Shown here piece after piece: positions 24,701-36,109 of a stretch of DNA of 64,000 nt. Origin of the DNA: Tethya wilhelma (taxonomy: Eukaryota > Porifera > Demospongiae > Tethyida > Tethyidae); contig CAXIPT010000007.1 in assembly GCA_964030475.1 (NCBI GenBank), positions 1,151,745 through 1,215,744 on the forward strand. The letters run 5' to 3'. The first letter of the stretch is position 1, and each line of letters starts with the position of its first letter. The notes beneath the pieces are model-generated. The model ran no database searches, was not told the origin of the DNA, and was given only the letters and a program-made list of their open reading frames with translations. Both the position numbers and the translations under genes were made by a program.

Positions 24701-27700
24701 TATAGGTCAAGGAAGAGAGCGTGGGATTGGAACAATGCTACACATATGCTTATATCATCATGGCCTCGTTTGCAGGCCTTCTCCTTGTACTCCTGTTTTC
24801 AATATTTTTTGCTGTGATCTCTACTTTGTTTATTTGAGATTTTTTCTTTGTTTCTATACCACAGCCTCATGGTTCCACCACTGATCTCAGTTCGCGTGAT
24901 AGGGATATCATAGACACTTTCACTTTCCGTTACCCAACAGTTGACATCTGTACCACCTCAGTGAGTCTACATATATAGGTCTTGGGTATTCTATTGTTGT
25001 GGTGATTTAAGAACTACTTTGTTTTCCCATCACAGACACAGTATGCCATGATCATGGATATACTCAACAACCTGCTTCTTCACAAAGAACCAAAGAAAAA
25101 GGTTTGCACAATCATCATTTCTTAGCCTCTTCCTCTGCCGATGATACTTAGTCAGTGTATAATATTACTTGGTTTTATACATACCTCACTCTTATTGGCT
25201 ACCTGTACACTCACTAGGTAGAAAAATGTACAATAATATAAAGTTACCAGTTGGTACACAGACACCTATATATAGGTGAGATTTCATTCACTGCTCCTTT
25301 ATGTTCCCTTTTCCAGGAGGCGTTGGACAGACATGCTCGCATGAGGTTTACTCTCCAGCTGAGCAACATCCAAGATCCAAGGAAGCCAATCCAACTCCAG
25401 CAGAACAGAGTTAGGTGAGCACACACTTATCTTCTTGTGAATGAAACTGAAAAGAAAGTATTTTTTAACTGCTCTTTATTGTTTTGTGTCTGTGTCACTG
25501 TGTGAATGCGAATGCATGGTGCAGAAAATGTATCCACAATGTCCGAGAACTGGAAACGAAACTCTTTCTGGAGCAGAAATCCATCGAACAGTGAGTGAGA
25601 ACTAAAGCATATACACTACATTCTTGTTTGACCATCACTATACGGCACACATACACGGTATTCTAAAACTGTTTCCAATTTCCTCCCTTCAGAAACAGCC
25701 TTGACCTGCCGATGGAGAATGAGTTGGACCAGCAGTTGTCCAAGGCCAAGGAGGAGCTGGCTGTGGCTAGCATGGAGCTGAGAGCCATGATCAGGGCCTT
25801 CAAGGAGAACCAGCTGTACATGACACCACCCAGAGCAGAGACAGAAACAGGTCAGTGTGCAAGAAAGTTTGTTTGTTTGTTTTTGTTTGACTGTTTGTCA
25901 TTTTACTGTTGCTCTTACTGTATTAACCTTCAAAGGAATGATAAAACAATATAACCTTGTTAATACTAGCTCCATATTGAGCAAAGTTTAAGTTAGGCAG
26001 TTATATTAATTGGTCTTTACAAGGATACTGAAAATAAATGCTAATGGTTTTTTTTTACTGAGTTCTTGTTCCAACCTAGCTTAAAGTATCTAAGGAGAAA
26101 ACAAACAAACAAACAAATAGAACATGCAGGAAAGGCATGATTACAATATTATTTTCTTTTCTCTCTCTCTCTCACACACATCCATTGCCCTCTCCCCTCT
26201 CCCCCTCTTGNGTATACAGTACGCAGTATACAGTATGCAGTACACAGTACACAGTTAACTGTATACTGTGTACTGTGTACTGTGTAACTGTGAACAGTAT
26301 ACTGTGTATTATGTATACTGAGTACTGTGGTCCTATTATTCCCCACAGCAAGTGTTGATCCCTTATGATCCCCAGTCCAAACATCTCCGAGTGGACAAGA
26401 ACATCAGCTTGAGAGTCTACTGCAAGGACAAGGCACGAGGTATGGGAATGGGACCTAGCTACGTATGACATCATTTTGTGTACATATTCACATGTAGTCC
26501 AATGATCCTAGATAGTGCTGGGTGTACTTATGTATGTATGCATACGTGCGTGTGTGATGGTATTTTGATTTTACACTCTATTTATCCAGTTGCTGGTATC
26601 TCAGTTAAAGAGCACCTTGAGGTGAACGTCGTACCCCTTGCTGTGAGCCTCACGGCGAAATTCTTTCAAACGGTTCAAGATTTCTTTGTCCCGAAAGCAG
26701 AAGAGAACGTGACGCCGGTGGAGACGGGGGAACCAGACCACTCCCACCTCTTTGGACCCACAGGTGTACAACGTGAGTTGACATTCACACACATGGGCTC
26801 AAACTCTAGATTATGAATAGTTGTTGCTAAAATTTTGTATGCTTGCTGTATGCACTGGTGGCAAAAACACTTCCTGATTATAAATCTTGAGCTATGATTT
26901 TTATCCATTTCTTGTCCCCCTCCACCTATGTGTACAGCTACTCCAGCCTATGGAGAAGGAACTGACGGCAATAGTCTTCTCCTAACGAGAGGGTCTTCCT
27001 CGCGGAGGTCGACAATGAGTCTCTCCTCCATCACCACCAACACCTCCACCACCAGCTCCTTGCCTCCAATGAGGGAAAATAAAGAGGTATAACCCTTAAG
27101 AGAGAAAATTGTAGCCTCGTTCCCAGGCTTCTCCCTTGCAAATTTTTTCTTCAAACCCCTGCCTAATAATATAATTATGCAAGAAGGGGAAGGCCTGGGA
27201 ATGAAGCTAAGAAATTAAGTTGTGCTTTAGAACAAGATTTAAACCAGATGTGTTCTTGAAATAATGTGATTGAGCTCTAAACCAGAAGAGATTAGCTTAA
27301 AGCCTTGTATACAGTTATTACCCATCAATTTGCAAGTTTTAAAAAACGTGCCAGGAAAGGCCTGGGAATAAGGATTACATTAATTTTATTTTAGATCCAA
27401 ACCAAAGAGAAAGCAATTCTAAAAGGCTTCACTTTAGAGTCTTTGTAGGTCTGTTTTCACCTTGAGGTGTTCATGGATTGTAGCCACCATGTGTGTGATT
27501 AATTAGGTGGAAACATAAGAGGGTGCAAATTAGCATAAAATAGTTCAAAGGAAATAAATGTATCAATTACTGTAATTATTGATGTGTCCATAGACCTCAG
27601 AGAAGGGAAAACAACCTGCAGCCACTGTTGATGATGTTGAAAAGATGAAGGTGAGACTTTCTGTAAAAAAAAATTAAAAAATACGAGTTTACTCTCAAAT

Positions 27701-28956
27701 CTTTTTATTGTGTGACTGGTATTTTGATTGCAAGACTTGCCCCCATTAGTATTGATATGATTTTGTATCCGACCCAACACACACATACATAAATACATAC
27801 AGGAGAGAGCCTCACACGTAAAGACGTTCATCTACGTCAAGATTCCACAGACAACAGTGTGCATCACATACAAGGTGTGTATAAAATCTATGCCCAAATC
27901 AATCATGCAGCTACATTCCTTTTACCAATAATTATAATAATAAATTATTAAATGAAATTCTCATAATTTTAGAGCGAGAACGTGAGCATCAAGGACCTCC
28001 AGAACCAACGAGTGACTCTACCAACGTTAGAGTACCACAACAAGAACTGGACGTGGACAGACATGCTGATGGAGCTGAAGAAAGACTACAAGAATGCCAT
28101 TGTCCATCAGGTAGGGTTCAGCTAGCTAGGAGTCAGAGCTAACAAGAGTAGTCTTAGCCTCTATCGAACTATAGACCAAGCTTGGCACAGTCCTTGGTGA
28201 AATCTGCCTTATCAAGCACATGCACTGAAATCTGCCTTATCAAGCTCATGCACTCACAAGAAGAGTACATGTAGCTCACACAATTCTCTATCTCCCACAC
28301 TCAAAACTTTATCACTGGGTTTAGCAATATGTGTTTCATTCTTTTGTCTGTTTGTTTCTGTGTATGTATGTGTGTGTAGACGCTGAAGAGTGCCATTGGA
28401 ATGAGGGACTCAGATGAAACTGCCGGTCTCTCTTCTCCCATTATGAAGAGACACGCGAGTGACTTGCTCCTAGGGACAGCACAACAAGTACAAGTGAGTC
28501 ATTTTTTACTATTACAAAAAAAGATCTCTCTACTGTGTAACACTGCATAACTCTGTGTTAGTAATGCATGACACTGTATTAGTACAATCATGCACGATGT
28601 TCTTACTACTATTATGTGGTGTGTTGATGCTCACAGGCTAAAGCAATGAAGGGAAGAAAGTTGTTTGGTAAACTTGTCAGTAGCAAGGACGACACTCACA
28701 GTGACGAGGATGGTGCCAAAGGTACTCTACCTCATACAATCGTACAATAGAATGTGAATGGGGTGAAACTAGGATAGGACATCTCATAGAAATGAATTGA
28801 TGGTGGTTTGTTATCTTCACAGGTGAGAGTAGATCTGGTAAAGGGTCACCTGTGAGCTCTAGAGCGACTGTGTACCAACCTCCTTTGGAGCCTGAGATCA
28901 ACTTGAAGAGAACGATGAGAAAACTCACAAAAATGACTCAAGATGCTCAAAAGTAG
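13355..28956 (+). CDS. BLTP2: BLTP2/KIAA0100/Hobbit-like bridge lipid-transfer protein, C-terminal half
   Basis: Exons with matching phases: 13355-13426, 13498-13553, 13615-13756, 13996-14192, 14663-14734, 14821-14889, 15068-15162, 15379-15649, 15791-15852, 15928-15982, 16045-16143, 16431-16523, 16713-16877, 18007-18082, 18259-18425, 18537-18899, then 19003-19098 and 19172-19237 (or their copies 24865-24960 and 25036-25101), 25317-25414, 25525-25590, 25693-25850, 26349-26439, 26590-26763, 26938-27086, 27594-27650, 27803-27874, 27973-28110, 28380-28493, 28637-28721, 28823-28956. About 1180 residues are covered against roughly 2200 in the family. Diagnostic parts are YWDKLRLLFHG (GFWDK-type block), MDILNNLLLHKEPKKK before a coiled coil, GISVKEHLEVNVVPL and TLPTLEYHNKNWTW. 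Family members are rod-like phospholipid channels at ER-plasma membrane contacts. The 5' half is missing, and a segment of roughly 60 residues before 26349 is missing at the N at 26211. Confidence 0.85.
16280..16357 (+). repeat. tRNA-like sequence, probable SINE head
   Basis: In a BLTP2 intron. It has an A-box-like TAGCTCAGTAGTAAGAGC with a GCTC/GAGC D-stem, a B-box GGTTCGAATCC, an AGA anticodon-like loop, and outer arms ATTTTAG and CTAAAAT that pair. The T-stem is short and extra bases sit before the 3' arm, so it is probably a degenerate tRNA or a SINE head and not a working tRNA. Confidence 0.5.
16925..17095. repeat. interspersed repeat with AAAGAT/GCAATGTTTTAAA subunits
   Basis: Degenerate repeats of motifs such as AAGATGCAATGTTTTAAAG and ATATGTTTAAAGAT. 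The same motif set, in both orientations, is at 36355-36525 in an MKS1 intron. Its end overlaps the stop of the nested gene at 17084. Confidence 0.5.
17084..17701 (-). CDS. nested single-exon protein with Tyr motifs and C-terminal membrane anchor
   Basis: A 205-residue frame lies antisense in a BLTP2 intron (16878-18006). I do not recognise the family. The N-terminal 160 residues are acidic, Ser/Thr-rich and probably disordered. They carry tyrosine motifs: PAYLEI, YDYV, an ITIM-like VVYAEI and an NPAYDA (NPxY type). A basic stretch (FKRPKSMRS) precedes a hydrophobic segment of about 26 residues ending the protein (VVIAGF...GVIFGILHLYL). No signal peptide is visible, so a tail-anchored, cytosol-facing docking protein is inferred, in which phosphotyrosines could recruit SH2 or PTB proteins. 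Codon quality and length argue against a chance frame. There is no homology proof. Confidence 0.6.
   Translation of the reverse strand: MADRDISSSEPVPVQDEGQDTSSPAYLEILPPSEPQEGEYDYVKTTLGKEREAGTAGNCYPTVVYAEILRDSNVHQETDIDSTIIVNQNPAYDATPSNRTDENLSSNDQDVDLTSLAQVVEESDEATDQTQETNRENSQTLEESQRKTKNRFSITKQGMLVAVYIPFKRPKSMRSPVVIAGFITLYIVFFLLVIGVIFGILHLYL
18106..18186. mobile_element. short TIR element, AGCCTCATTCCCAGGC family
   Basis: Starts AGCCTCACTCCCAGGCCTTC and ends with a diverged inverted copy (GGGAAAGGCCTGAGTATG). In a BLTP2 intron. Related copies in the window are listed separately. Confidence 0.5.
18871..19470 (+). repeat. first copy of duplicated BLTP2 exons
   Basis: Holds the end of exon 18537-18899 and exons 19003-19098 and 19172-19237, and stops in the following intron at the N gap. 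It matches 24551-25310 closely in exons (a few silent differences) and in the second and third introns. The first intron differs by indels. It ends before the exon that follows in the second copy (25317). Confidence 0.85.
19409..19750. repeat. (TA)n, N gap and (CT)n
   Basis: (TA)n at about 19409-19440, Ns at 19471-19667, then a (CT)n run to about 19750. This is a low-complexity assembly break. Confidence 0.9.
19751..24549. other. non-BLTP2 insert between the duplicated exons
   Basis: About 4.8 kb without a supported gene. Two short exon-like pieces stand out: one after a good acceptor at 20820 (GPSSAATSPKAKEL, stop at about 20884), and one at about 23876-23939 (FQLSEDVPESEPAEDKNRD, then stop). 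Neither fits BLTP2 phase or sequence. It also holds a TA-flanked MITE (20614-20752), (CT)n near 20527-20554 and (GT)n near 21670-21697. It ends at the N at 24550. It may belong to another locus or haplotype. Confidence 0.5.
20614..20752. mobile_element. TA-flanked MITE
   Basis: TIRs CCATATAGCGGGAAATTTC and, from the other end, CCGTATAGCAGGGAAATTTT, flanked by TA on both sides (20612-13 and 20753-54). 139 bp with no coding capacity. The TA target suggests mobilisation by a Tc1/mariner-type transposase. Confidence 0.75.
24551..25316 (+). repeat. second copy of duplicated BLTP2 exons
   Basis: Begins directly after the N at 24550, in the last codons of the exon equivalent to 18537-18899 (GTGACCAAGAGCCCACTGTC). 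It holds exons 24865-24960 and 25036-25101 and continues without break into the next exon at 25317. This copy is the one joined to the downstream gene. Confidence 0.85.
24596..24693. mobile_element. short TIR element, AGCCTCATTCCCAGGC family
   Basis: AGCCTCATTCC...GGCTCCTCC at the left and GGAGGAGCCTGGGAGTGAGG at the right form inverted ends around about 60 bp. In copy 1 only a left-end remnant is seen (18944-18968). Confidence 0.55.
26213..26330. repeat. GTATACAGT/ACTGTGTAC inverted-repeat array
   Basis: Repeated 9-10 bp units (CAGTATACAGTATGCAGTAC, then CTGTGTACTGTGTACTGTG) arranged head to head around GTTAACTG near 26252, giving a long imperfect hairpin next to the N at 26211. This probably blocked assembly and hides a BLTP2 exon. 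Confidence 0.7.
27112..27209. mobile_element. short TIR element, AGCCTCATTCCCAGGC family
   Basis: Left end TAGCCTCGTTCCCAGGCTTC and right end GAAGGCCTGGGAATGAAGCTA are inverted copies about 98 bp apart, in a BLTP2 intron. A lone right end (AAAGGCCTGGGAATAAGG) lies near 27355. Confidence 0.7.
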
Positions 28957-29340
28957 CTCTCAATCAAGTGAGTCAAATAATTGTATAATAATACAGCTGA
29001 TCAGTATATCCTTACAGCTTAGTGTGTTGTGTACATTTATGTGTGTGTTGTAATTTTATTGTGGCAAAATTTTTATGTGTATATAGCTGTTTTGTGGTAT
29101 AATTTTAGCATTATTAATTTACATTATTAATTATTATTTATATAATAGTAGTATGTCATGAGAATCAAGAAAGTAAAATCTATTGTATAATTATGTGCAA
29201 GTCATGTTATCAAGATTGTTTGGAGTGGAATAAAAAAGAAATCTTTCAATAACAATCGGAGAAATTAATGTGCATATGGTTTGGTGGATGATATAAAAAT
29301 GACTGTGGGAAAGCTGCTAGAGAGAAGGAACTGCTATTGC
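28957..29340. other. convergent 3' region
   Basis: Between the stops of BLTP2 (28956) and the minus-strand adaptor gene (29341). An AATAAA at 29229-29234 could serve BLTP2. Otherwise AT-rich with no gene. Confidence 0.6.
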
Positions 29341-32300
29341 TCAAAAGATGTAAGGTTGTTTGGTCAAGTAGCATGTGATGCTTTCGGGTTCTTCCTTGTG
29401 AGTTCTACTAGACTGCCCTCTGGTGCTCTTCTTACTTGAGGCCCTCCTCTGTGCCTTGTGGAGACTGCTCTTCAGTTTAGCAGTGACCTGCTTCTCTACC
29501 ATCTGGGCCATGTCAGACTGCATGAATATAAGATAAAGCTATATAGATGCATTGCATGAAATACATAGATAATTCAATTGACACACACCTGCCATGCCTC
29601 CACTTGTTCTTGGAGTTTGAACTTTTGTTGAACAGCAATGATGAGTTGTTTGGTGACATTCTCCACTTCTTGCTTACTTTCAACCAACTGTTTCTCCAGA
29701 TCTCCACATCTATAAAAAAAAAAAATAGTGGAACAAAAAAATAAAATAAAAGTCATTGAACACCCCTGAAGTTGATTAGCCTACAAATTAAAGTTCAGTG
29801 ATGCCTACGTACCTCAAACATTTCTTCTCACTGGTCCAACCAGGAACCGATAGCAGAGATGACGTGCTGATCACAGGTGACATCATCTGAGATCTTCGAG
29901 GAAGCATTGGACTGAAATCATTACCAAACTTATCCTATAGGAACAAAACACACACACATTAAATCATAATAGTTACTGAGGTCCCAGCTATTATAGCATC
30001 ATTATGCTACTCATGCATGCAGGTTTAGCTATAGCTTACAGGTGAAACATCAGATTCGGAGCAGACTGAACGAATGTCGTCTTGATGACCGCTATTTTCC
30101 AAGAGCTCGTTGTCAAAGGAGCAAGACTCGTGAGAGGAGTAAATCTCATCGTACAAGGACATCCTCGACGCCATTGAAGCATTGGGAGACATCAGACTCA
30201 GATGCATGTTCTAACAGTGTGAGAAAGTGCATAATAAAACACACAATGTCATATATAAACCCCACTGAGTAGAAAGCAAGCATATGCATGCATCCAATAG
30301 TTTTATTTTAAAAAGTCTGCCACCACCATGTGTTAATATCCTTTGACTTTGGCCTACTTTAGCTATAGTTGGGCACACCTGTTGTTCCATGGAGTCATAT
30401 TGAATCTGGAGCTCTTTCAGCTGGTCTTGGGTGTCTTCTAGATCCTTGATGGTGGTCATGAGCTGCAAATGAGTGCAAAATGACCAAGTGGCAAGTGAAA
30501 CACTTGAGTGGAAAATTCCTTAACAACTTTTCATAAGGAAGTATTTGTTAGCACACACAGAACGTAAATGGATAGCTGCTGCATGTGATTATTGCATTAG
30601 TGACATTTTAGATTCATCAATGGACTAGTCTGTAGGTATAGAGCTGTAAATTGGGACTACCTAGCAGCTATTAGCATAATATCATTGCAAGCACCCACTA
30701 AAAACTGTTACGTCATATATGGAGTATAGCTAGCATTTATTTATACTGAAGAATGTCCATGCACATGTGTACGTACATACCTCTTCTTTTTCCGATTTGT
30801 AACGCTTCTCTAGTTCATCCACTTCTTCTCGACTGTTGTCCAGTTTGTCTGACAGCTGATCACAAGTGTGGACCAGTGTACCCACGCTCTCCTCCAGAGT
30901 AGTATTGTTCTCCTTCAATGTACTCAACTGTATAAGCATAAAACATGACATAAGTATGACATCATAATAATGCTGTTTACTGTTACGATTTTGCTTAATA
31001 ATAAACTATGCCATACAGATAATAATAAGATCTCAAGCTTGGCAGTAACCATGGAGATATTGGTATTCAGTAGTATAAGCATGCATGCTGTGTCTACATA
31101 TAAACTTTCATTACATCACAGCCACAATGGACTTTGTACACATAAACAGAAAGAGGAAGCAAAGTTCTATGCCACGTAGCTAAACCGGGAGGTTAGAACA
31201 TTCATAGAAACCAATATTGCGTGAATACCATTCGAGAATCCATGAATTTTGTTTGTATGGATATTGTAAACAATTAAATTTGCATAAAATCTAATCTTTA
31301 GAGCTCAAGGCTGTGCCACATCATCAACCACAAAAAAGCAACAACTATAGACAGCAAAATCAACAAAATATTATCTCTCTAGATCGATCCGAGCAGTAAA
31401 GTCCCTATATGCATAACATTAATACTACAAGGGTGGGATGAATATAATCACGATGACAAAGCCATACCTCCAGTTGCAGGTTGCTTATCTCCTTCATCAA
31501 CTTCTCCTTCTGTGTCTCACTCTCACTGAGTCTTGAGTTGGCATTCTGAAGTTGGTTGTTCGTCAACTTCTTCTCTTCTGCAACCTAATTTGTGCAACCA
31601 ACAATAATTACAACTCAGTGTATTATAGTTTTTGCATCCATTGTTTTGTATTGTATTGTTTACTAGAGATAAATTCCACACACAATGAACAAGCACCTGC
31701 ACACCAGTTACTAAAAAGCTGTCACAATTTTGTATTACACTTCCGTACATGCACAAACATTACAAGACAATTTGTAGGCAACACACAACACACATTGCAT
31801 GACCAAGTTTAGCAATGGCTGACATAATTATTACTAGCAGCCTGTTAAGTTTATTTATACTCACCTTCTCAAGTTCTTCCTTGAGTTGAGCATTCTCTGC
31901 CTCTAACTGTTCCAGTCTTCTCTGGAAATCTTCTTTCGTGGCACTCGTTGTTGCTCTCTCTCTCTCCAGTGCTGACTTCACACTGTCCAGCTGCTGTTCC
32001 AACTCTGCTACGTGCTGTTCTGCCACTTGTCTTGTATCAGAGAGTGCTTTGTGAGATTCACGTTTTTGAGCTTCCAGTGCCTGTACAAGGTCAAAGGGGA
32101 AATGCATAAAGCTCCAGTAAAGCCGCCATAAACTGTCAAACACATACGTAGACAATTATGCAAGAGTCATCACAAACTGTCAACTATAGTCTCTTATGAA
32201 GACTTTAGAATGTGGCGTAGAAATGATTGTACGTCTATTTACCAACCTCTTTGAGTGCATCACACTCTTGCTGAGCGCTCTCCATGTCTTTCTGGTATCT

Positions 32301-32423
32301 GCTGTTCTCCTCGAGTAGACCTTTCCCGTATCTTGCAGCAATCATAAGGTCGTGGCCTTTCTTGCGCAGCTCAGCTCGCATAGCTTCGACGTCTGCACTA
32401 TACTTTGTTCTCAAACTAGTCAT
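29341..32423 (-). CDS. BICD/Spindly-type dynein-dynactin adaptor
   Basis: Nine exons with consistent phases: 32247-32423, 31865-32080, 31468-31584, 30781-30927, 30379-30462, 30040-30210, 29813-29934, 29589-29709, 29341-29517. The product has 443 residues. Residues 26-40 (LMIAARYGKGLLEEN) fit the CC1 box AAxxGxxLL, which in BICD, BICDR, Spindly and TRAK proteins binds dynein light intermediate chain. Coiled coil fills most of residues 45-245. MSLYDEIYSS near residue 265 resembles the Spindly motif that contacts the dynactin pointed end. Another coiled coil (about 345-385) and a basic tail follow. Motif order supports a cargo adaptor for dynein; BICDR or Spindly orthology is not resolved. It sits downstream of MKS1 on the same strand. 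Confidence 0.75.
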
Positions 32424-32553
32424 CTTTGAGTAGAGAAGCTTTTCGTTAACTTTCTAGAAGTGATGATGAGCAAATGTGGGCTTTCTGTTTGCTTTTATAG
32501 TCAGCACACGACAGATCGCAAAGGTGTGAAAATCATTGCGTGTCACTGTCCTG

Positions 32554-32584
32554 TGACGTCACGACTTGATTTTGCGCATGCGCA
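32554..32584. promoter_or_regulatory. CRE plus NRF1-like palindrome
   Basis: A perfect CRE TGACGTCA (32554-32561) and a perfect palindrome TGCGCATGCGCA (32573-32584) lie 130-160 bp upstream of the adaptor gene start at 32423. The second matches the NRF1 consensus. Confidence 0.6.
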
Positions 32585-32657
32585 TAAAGTTACCAAACTA
32601 GAAAAAAAGAATTTTTCCATAAACAAATGAACCTACACAACACACACGAAGAGTTTA

Positions 32658-34956
32658 CTACTGAACAGATGCAGATACAGCAGCTGCTCTCTCTCTGGCT
32701 CTCTGAAATGCATCTGTGAAATCAAGTATATTATAGCAAATTTCATCAAAAATCGACAAACACTCAGTCACACAATACATAGCAATGTAGGCAGGGCATG
32801 TATACACAATGTTATGAGGGAATGCTCTATTTGTTAGTGCAATATCGGCATGCCAACACACACCAGCCAACTGTCACTAACCTAGAGCAGCTGCCACTGT
32901 AGCTTTGAGTCCCTTGTACCTGAACAAATCACAACAGCAACACTCATACCTACAGTTAAAGTGCTGATACTCTAACTAAGTACTACAATAGCCAACTAGG
33001 TGTATGTGTATGTGTTATGCGTATATAACAGATCTAGGTAGAATGCTTGGAAGAGTAGTACTGCACTAACTTTAATAAGTGATCCGATGATTCTTTGATG
33101 AAAAGTCTACAAGAGATTATTATAGTACAAAATAAAAAACAAACAAAAATAAGTAAACAGTGAATACTCACACTAATCTAATCTATCATCCATACCTGCT
33201 TTGATGAAGGATGTTCAACCTTAGTCTCACACTTCCAGTGGTCTCTGTTCGAAATCCAATCTTACTGAGATGTGTCCCCTAAGATATAGAAAGCACGTAC
33301 CAGGAGTACGAGTAAATGAAGTATCACTGCTTATCACAGAGTTCAAGTTTGACTCTTAATGTGTGGATGTGAGAAATGGAAACCCATAAACAGCATCACC
33401 TCATCTACTACATGTACGCAAACACACTCATCTTGTGCGACGACACGTTGGTTGTGAAAGCTTAAGAAGGAGTAGCAGGCTGTGCGACAACTCCTTAGAG
33501 ATAAGATGAAAACACTAAGTTGTTCTCTAGCAAGAATTACCGTATACAACATGTGCATGCAAGTAGTTAGCAAGAAAGTACTAACTATACTCCCATATTC
33601 AGTGACATTTTTCATTTTAAAGATCAAAGAAAGCTTTAAAAATCTTGCAACACTTTTTACAATCTATCTGGTGAAGTGACGGCAGGGGAAAGTAACTTTT
33701 ACTTCAATTCTAGAATTTTGAGCAAATAACTTCTCTCACTCATGAAGACACACACTCACCTGGAAATCGCTAGGAGTGGCAACGTATGAAACATCATCAA
33801 TCCGAGGAGTCCCTCCAACAAAGAAACGTCTCATCTTGTCCACCACCTTGCGACCACACGGCCTCCACATATGGACGGTCAGATCATACACACCTATGAA
33901 GAGAGAGTCAGTCACACATCAACCAGCCACACAATAACAACAGTAGCTGAATGTTATTTTTAGCTGCTATTTCATCTGGAGGCAAAATTAGTACCAAATT
34001 TTTTCACCTGGTCGATCAGGTATATCCACAAAACCATAGCCTTCGACCCTGTGTCTGTCCCAGTAGTCTAGTGAGCTCACTTCAAGCAAGACTCTAGGCA
34101 TTTTCAGTAAGGAATCTGTATCATATAAATATTATGTGAAGATAAAGTTGAAGGACAATGGTGAATGGGTGACTTGTAAATTATACCTGGTCGAACAGTT
34201 GGATTGCTGTACTCCAATTCAAATTCAAATGGGCAACTGAAATAAGCTATGTTATACTGCAAAGAGATAATTACATACAAACACACACATTATAGTGTAG
34301 GTGAACGAAACAAGAGAAAAACATTGAAACTGAGTTGTTCTTTTTAGCTATAGATACAACCACATGAAAGGTTAGAACAACCACAACTGTCGAGCAACAA
34401 CACAAGCTAACCCACTTACACAACACCAGTTAGCTAGCTAGCTAGGTTGACTGAGATTTCTCAATTTCTAAACTTTAAACAACAACAACAACAACAAAAA
34501 CATGCTAACCAGATGTTTTGACTTTGATCTGCTGATCTGTGTGACCACAGAGAGGTTCTGGTCATCTTTTCCTTGGCCTTCAGACAACTGCCAAACTAGA
34601 GAGAGAGTGAAAGTGCTACAATCAAACTAAATTGGCATCTAATAAGCAGGAGTTTCGTTACTATAAAGGTCTCACTTACATTCGGGCAACTCCAAATGTG
34701 CAGTCACATAGAGATCATCATATTCAAATCCTTTAGCTGACACTGCAAGTGAACATGGACAAAGTGAATCATAACACTCACAATTGAGATACAGAGTCAC
34801 GGTACAATTGTAAAAAAGCAGTCATGAAACACAACACATACCAGTATATATATTCCCTTCTTGTAGTGCAGAGGCTTACACTTTGACTTTAAGTGACTTA
34901 CCTATTTCTCCAAGCAACGACACACCTAGGTTATCATCTTCAGGCTATGAATATCG

Positions 34957-34996
<40 letters not shown>

Positions 34997-35975
34997 TATG
35001 TTAACAATAACATGTGTAATCGTTTACTACTTCAAAGCAGCAATAGGCATTCAAAAACAAATTGTAGTGAGTAAAATAATAACATCCTGTATTGGTTACT
35101 GTAATGACTACAGTACTTCCTTACTGGTTCAGCAAATGTGTCAGCCACACAGGCATTGAGGTAGCTAGCATGGCGACTGTAGAGCTGTACATACAAGAGA
35201 GAGAGAGGTAGGAGAGAGATTCAGTGTGTGTATACCAACTTTATTAAGTTTGCTGCAAAGATAAAGAAATTTCTCCCAGACTGTAATCGTATGTACTTGC
35301 TTCATGAATATTCAGGAGCTGATTTGGCCACAGGTGACGTAACAACAGACCATGAATATACTCATGCATTATTTTGCATCTGGACACAAATACATGCTCA
35401 GCGAATTCAGAGCTATCTTAATGGAAACCATTGACCAGAAAGACAGTGCAAATTCTCTAGAACATCCTATTATAGCCTTCTTAGCTCATCCATGAAGTGA
35501 CGAAGCAGGGAAAATGTGACAATTTTTACAGGAAATCCCCCAAAACAAGCATTTTCTAGGCACGAGCAATTGCCAGTGAAACAAATTCATAGGAAAGGCT
35601 CCCAAATTCCGATCATCGGATATCAGGGGTAAGCCCCTCCGCTTTATCAACAGCATGTCAGGGTATAGGTCCATATTCCTTCATGGAAGATGATTTCATT
35701 AGATGTGCAAGGTGGTGTTTGGCTACCGGGTAGAGAGGGTGGTGCAAGTTCTTACAAGCAGTGTTGTTTTTCGGAAGAATTTTCAAGAGTAGTTCTATAG
35801 TTGAGGTGAATTAGCTGATGCAATATTATGGAACTAGTAAACTAGGAAAGCATTAATTTTATGAACAAAATGATGTAATCTTCGTACCAAGAATGAAATC
35901 TGGACAAGCAAAAACAAGCCTAGGAGTGGCACACATAAAGTCCATCCCAAATAGATGTCACCACACAAACAAACA

Positions 35976-36026
<51 letters not shown>

Positions 36027-36027
36027 N

Positions 36028-36109
<82 letters not shown>

